Of a stretch of 64,000 nucleotides of DNA, positions 62,701-64,000 are shown piece by piece; positions within the stretch are counted from its first letter, which is position 1; every line of letters starts with the position of its first letter. Position numbers and translations under genes: made by a program. Source of the DNA: Coturnix japonica (Eukaryota; Chordata; Aves; Galliformes; Phasianidae); assembly GCF_001577835.2 (NCBI RefSeq), contig NC_029521.1, forward strand, positions 17,824,470 to 17,888,469. Direction: 5' to 3'. The notes under the pieces were generated by a model. It did no database searches, had not been told where the DNA came from, and was given only the letters and a program-made list of their open reading frames with translations.

Positions 62701-63810
62701 TTCCCATTCACATTAACACTGAATGGGCTATGCCTTTGAGTAATTAAAAAAAAAAAAAAAAAGCCACTTAACATAATTTGGAAGACCTGATAAGCCCACT
62801 ATGTCAGCAACTTCAGCACCTTGCTGAGAATGTAAATAAATTATCTACTAGTCTGGAGCCTCAAAACGTTTATGCATTGAGAACTGATTCCTGACAGGCA
62901 TTGCATGTGGGTAAAGCAATCAGACATCAGCATGATAGCAGCAACAAAAGACAAACCGACAAAAAGCAGATGCATCTTGAAAGAATTTGAAGTTACTCCA
63001 CATCTACAAAGGTATAAACTATTATTATCATAGCTCAAACTAGATCTTGGGTTTTCATCTTAAAGAAAGGAAAAAGTAGACAATGGAATGTAACAAGTAC
63101 AGCAAACAGGTTACTAGGGCCCTTTCAAGTGGCACAAAGTAACAAAGGATATATTTGAATAAGAATGGGGACTTGTTTCAATGATGCTCAATTAAGTAGA
63201 ATTAAATGATTTTTTTTTTTTTATTTTTTTTTTGTCATAGCTACTTAACTGAAAACAATTTTGGAGAACCCAAAGCCTCCAGAATCTGCACAAATGGAGG
63301 ACTTGCACCAATTCAGTGTCCTTTGAATCAGTGGATGTGTACACTGAGCTGTACATCAGTGGACATCTGAGGGCTTGTCTACTCTAGAAAACCACCTAAC
63401 TTCTTAGACTATTTGTAAATCAGCTGTTGTTTGCGTTAATTCTAGAGTATTCAAAAGCATTTTCTAAGTATTATCATAGGTAAGCATCATCAACATACTG
63501 AAACATCTAAAGTATATCTGTACTGAAAATACTGAAATATTTACATGCTAGTATTTGTTCAAGATCTTGATATTATAAAATAAAATAATGCTCCAATGGA
63601 CTGAAATTACACTTAATTTTGAACACTTACAGGTAAATGAGTAAAGACTTGAAATGTGCTTCTTAAGAAGTTAATGAGGTCCATTAAGTATCCACTGGCT
63701 CTTCCATCTGATTCAGACATAGTCCAATCATAGTCAGCAATCTGAATAAATTCATCTATTTTTTGGTTTAGTTTTGTATATATTTCTCCTTCTGCAGCAT
63801 GCCTTGCATC
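25085..63810 (-). CDS. EXOC6: exocyst complex component 6 (Sec15A), C-terminal part
   Basis: Five constitutive coding exons: 63631-63810, 53772-53913, 47204-47277, 25953-26065 and 25085-25217. They join in frame to give the last 213 residues; the rest of the roughly 800-aa protein lies past the right edge. EXOC6 is a subunit of the exocyst, which tethers secretory and recycling vesicles to the plasma membrane. The C-terminal domain of Sec15 proteins is the part that binds Rab GTPases such as Rab11. Recognised from ADYDWTMSE, GRASGYLMDLINFLR, GKVAQTACMSACQHLSTSLM, EPVPGFQGDTLQLAFIDLRQ, VWDWSTYLADYG and the tail KQLRSLVNGMSQHT. The sequence matches EXOC6 rather than EXOC6B (for example MVWDW and the tail). 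Introns are 9.7, 6.5, 21.1 and 0.7 kb. A possible 30-nt extra exon lies in the first of these. Confidence 0.96.
25670..26620. promoter_or_regulatory. CpG-island-like patch around the penultimate EXOC6 exon
   Basis: GC-rich, CpG-dense sequence for almost 1 kb, bounded on both sides by AT-rich intron. It is not at the promoter of any gene I can see. It could be an intragenic regulatory island or an alternative promoter. Confidence 0.55.
25953..26065 (-). CDS. EXOC6: EXOC6 penultimate coding exon
   Basis: 113 bp, from LLDLFMVWDWSTYL to ALTLLE plus two bases of a lysine codon. It sits inside a CpG-rich patch unlike the surrounding intron. Confidence 0.97.
29772..29850 (-). mobile_element. CR1 LINE 3' fragment
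   Basis: On the minus strand the sequence shows the CR1 3' end: GGTTGGAACTATATGATCC, then GAGGTCCCTTCCAACCC, then the terminal ATTCTGTGATTCTGTGAT repeats. About 80 bp, 5' truncated as most avian CR1 copies are. The terminal repeat and the family are diagnostic of reptiles and birds. Confidence 0.93.
29921..29979. repeat. (AAAAC)n and A-rich simple repeat
   Basis: Four to five AAAAC units then imperfect A/C sequence, about 70 bp from the CR1 fragment. Confidence 0.85.
31849..31862 (+). promoter_or_regulatory. candidate DR2 nuclear receptor element
   Basis: GGGTCA and AGGTCA in direct repeat with a 2-bp spacer (AA), both consensus half-sites. DR2 elements bind RAR/RXR. It lies in the 21-kb EXOC6 intron, about 8 kb from CYP26C1 and 16 kb from CYP26A1. 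Confidence 0.4.
34280..34322. repeat. (AAAAC)n simple repeat
   Basis: About eight AAAAC/AAAAAC units. Confidence 0.88.
36470..36532. repeat. (AAAAT)n pentanucleotide array
   Basis: About 12-13 perfect ATAAA units in tandem over 63 bp. Confidence 0.95.
37949..37967. repeat. poly(T) tract
   Basis: About 19 T residues inside a pyrimidine-rich stretch. Confidence 0.8.
47204..47277 (-). CDS. EXOC6: EXOC6 coding exon, third from the end
   Basis: 74 bp. It completes a split leucine codon, then FASSEPVPGFQGDTLQ to FIDLRQ. Acceptor TTGCAG, donor CAA followed by GTAAGA. Confidence 0.96.
50137..50171. repeat. 35-nt poly(A) tract
   Basis: Thirty-five uninterrupted A residues. No LINE body or retrocopy is visible beside it, and no target-site duplication is obvious. 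Confidence 0.95.
52032..52572 (-). mobile_element. mariner DNA transposon, internally deleted copy
   Basis: About 540 bp bounded by imperfect inverted ends (GTTGCTCCAAAAGTAATGCC at the right end read on the minus strand, and TGTTCCAAAGGTAATGC at the left), a typical mariner terminus. Inside, on the minus strand, a remnant of the transposase N-terminal helix-turn-helix domain reads MAPTDICQCLLNVYGDQ and further on VKDKPCSG. The copy has stops and is far shorter than an autonomous element of about 1.3 kb, lacking most of the catalytic domain. I recognise the sequence as the chicken mariner family (Galluhop/Mariner1_GG type); that family name is from memory. Confidence 0.85.
53772..53913 (-). 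CDS. EXOC6: EXOC6 coding exon, fourth from the end
   Basis: 142 bp, from GKVAQTACMSACQHL to DVIQCE plus one base of the next codon. Donor GAAT followed by GTAAGT. Confidence 0.96.
54232..54259. repeat. T-rich tract
   Basis: Two T runs separated by AA. Confidence 0.75.
56669..56699. repeat. 31-nt poly(T) tract
   Basis: Thirty-one T residues, the minus-strand equivalent of a poly(A) tail. No element body is recognised on either side. Confidence 0.92.
59137..59166. repeat. (AAAC)n simple repeat
   Basis: Four AAAC units in an A-rich setting. Confidence 0.8.
60581..60610 (-). CDS. EXOC6: candidate EXOC6 30-nt microexon
   Basis: On the minus strand 30 bp reading NNNNDHAAMS lie between a pyrimidine-rich acceptor (TTTCCTTCTCAG) and a full-consensus donor (GTAAGT). 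Both flanking exons are phase 0, so inclusion would add 10 residues between THLP and GKVAQ without a frame change. The standard EXOC6 protein joins THLP directly to GKVAQ, so this would be a cassette exon. A TGC about 20 nt upstream of the acceptor resembles the SRRM4 signal of neural microexons. Confidence 0.55.
60674..60728. repeat. A/G simple repeat
   Basis: A-rich tract with scattered G, about 65 bp upstream of the candidate microexon in transcript direction. On the transcribed strand it is a long T-rich pyrimidine tract. Confidence 0.8.
62746..62762. repeat. poly(A) tract
   Basis: About 17 A residues. Confidence 0.75.
63210..63234. repeat. T-rich tract
   Basis: Two T runs interrupted by a single A. 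Confidence 0.75.
63631..63810 (-). CDS. EXOC6: EXOC6 coding exon, fifth from the end
   Basis: 180 bp, 60 codons, phase 0 on both sides, from DARHAAEGEIYTKL to FQVFTHLP. Acceptor CCTCAG, donor CCT followed by GTAAGT. Confidence 0.95.
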
Positions 63811-64000
63811 CTGAGGGGAAAAAAGAATTGCACAGTTACCAGAATTCTAGAATATTACTAGAACACAGATTATATATTTTTCATCAATGAAACTGAAGTC
63901 TTACAGGGTTTATTTTTAGGGTAAAGTTAGCTTGTGTCTTGCAGCAGTAAGTCTGAAGTCATAGTTTTTATAAATTCCTGATGCATACTATAAATACACA
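63811..64000 (-). other. EXOC6: EXOC6 intron continuing past the right edge
   Basis: Begins with a standard acceptor for the 63631-63810 exon. No further exon before the window ends. Confidence 0.8.

Larger units (their letters stand above)
53914..63630 (-). other. EXOC6: 9.7-kb EXOC6 intron
   Basis: AT-rich. Contains the candidate microexon at 60581-60610 and simple repeats. I see no other gene. Confidence 0.8.

Noticed and set aside
1-64000. Search for retrovirus-like elements, CRISPR arrays, tRNA or rRNA genes and toxin relics
   Set aside because: No long terminal repeats, gag/pol/env-like frames, spaced repeat arrays or tRNA-like folds were recognised by eye. A computational scan could still find old fragments.

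Overview
The window is vertebrate and almost certainly avian, probably galliform. The evidence is a CR1 LINE 3' end with its ATTCTGTGAT-type tail at about 29.77 kb, a deletion derivative of a mariner element that I recognise from galliform genomes at about 52.0-52.6 kb, few other interspersed repeats, short GC-rich exons in CpG islands, and protein sequences very close to the bird members of their families. Every gene is on the minus strand, so transcription runs from high to low coordinates. The gene order EXOC6 - CYP26C1 - CYP26A1, all in one direction, is the conserved vertebrate block found at human 10q23.33.

Layout. 1-12.7 kb: AT-rich intergenic DNA downstream of CYP26A1 with no supportable gene, only simple repeats and one exon-like fragment near 1.5 kb. 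13.2-15.8 kb: CYP26A1, complete, 7 coding exons, 492 aa. 15.8-17.1 kb: its promoter and upstream CpG island, with a TATA box, a G-rich box and at least three DR5 retinoic acid response elements. 18.1-23.7 kb: CYP26C1, complete, 6 coding exons, 563 aa, TATA promoter. 24.6-64 kb: the 3' part of EXOC6 (Sec15A), five constitutive coding exons giving the last 213 residues, plus a candidate 30-nt microexon. The rest of EXOC6 lies beyond the right edge. One EXOC6 intron is 21 kb long and holds the CR1 fragment, an (AAAAT)n array and a DR2-type nuclear receptor site. Another intron holds the mariner element.

How the genes relate. CYP26A1 and CYP26C1 are paralogous microsomal P450s that oxidise retinoic acid and so shape retinoid gradients in the embryo. 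CYP26A1 is itself induced by retinoic acid through its DR5 elements, forming a feedback loop. The two genes share all intron positions except intron 4, which is displaced by exactly 9 nt, and one intron absent from CYP26C1. EXOC6 is an exocyst subunit with no biochemical link to the P450s. Its tight linkage (stop codon about 1.6 kb from the CYP26C1 start codon) is ancient and may be kept by shared regulatory DNA in its introns.

Most notable points: the multi-DR5 architecture upstream of CYP26A1; a candidate in-frame 30-nt microexon in EXOC6; an 80-residue low-complexity loop in CYP26C1 between the I/J-helix region and the ExxR motif; and a 112-bp CYP26C1 intron of which nearly half is a ten-copy, G-quadruplex-capable pentanucleotide array. 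I found no evidence of an unknown multi-gene system. No retrovirus-like element, CRISPR array or tRNA was recognised.
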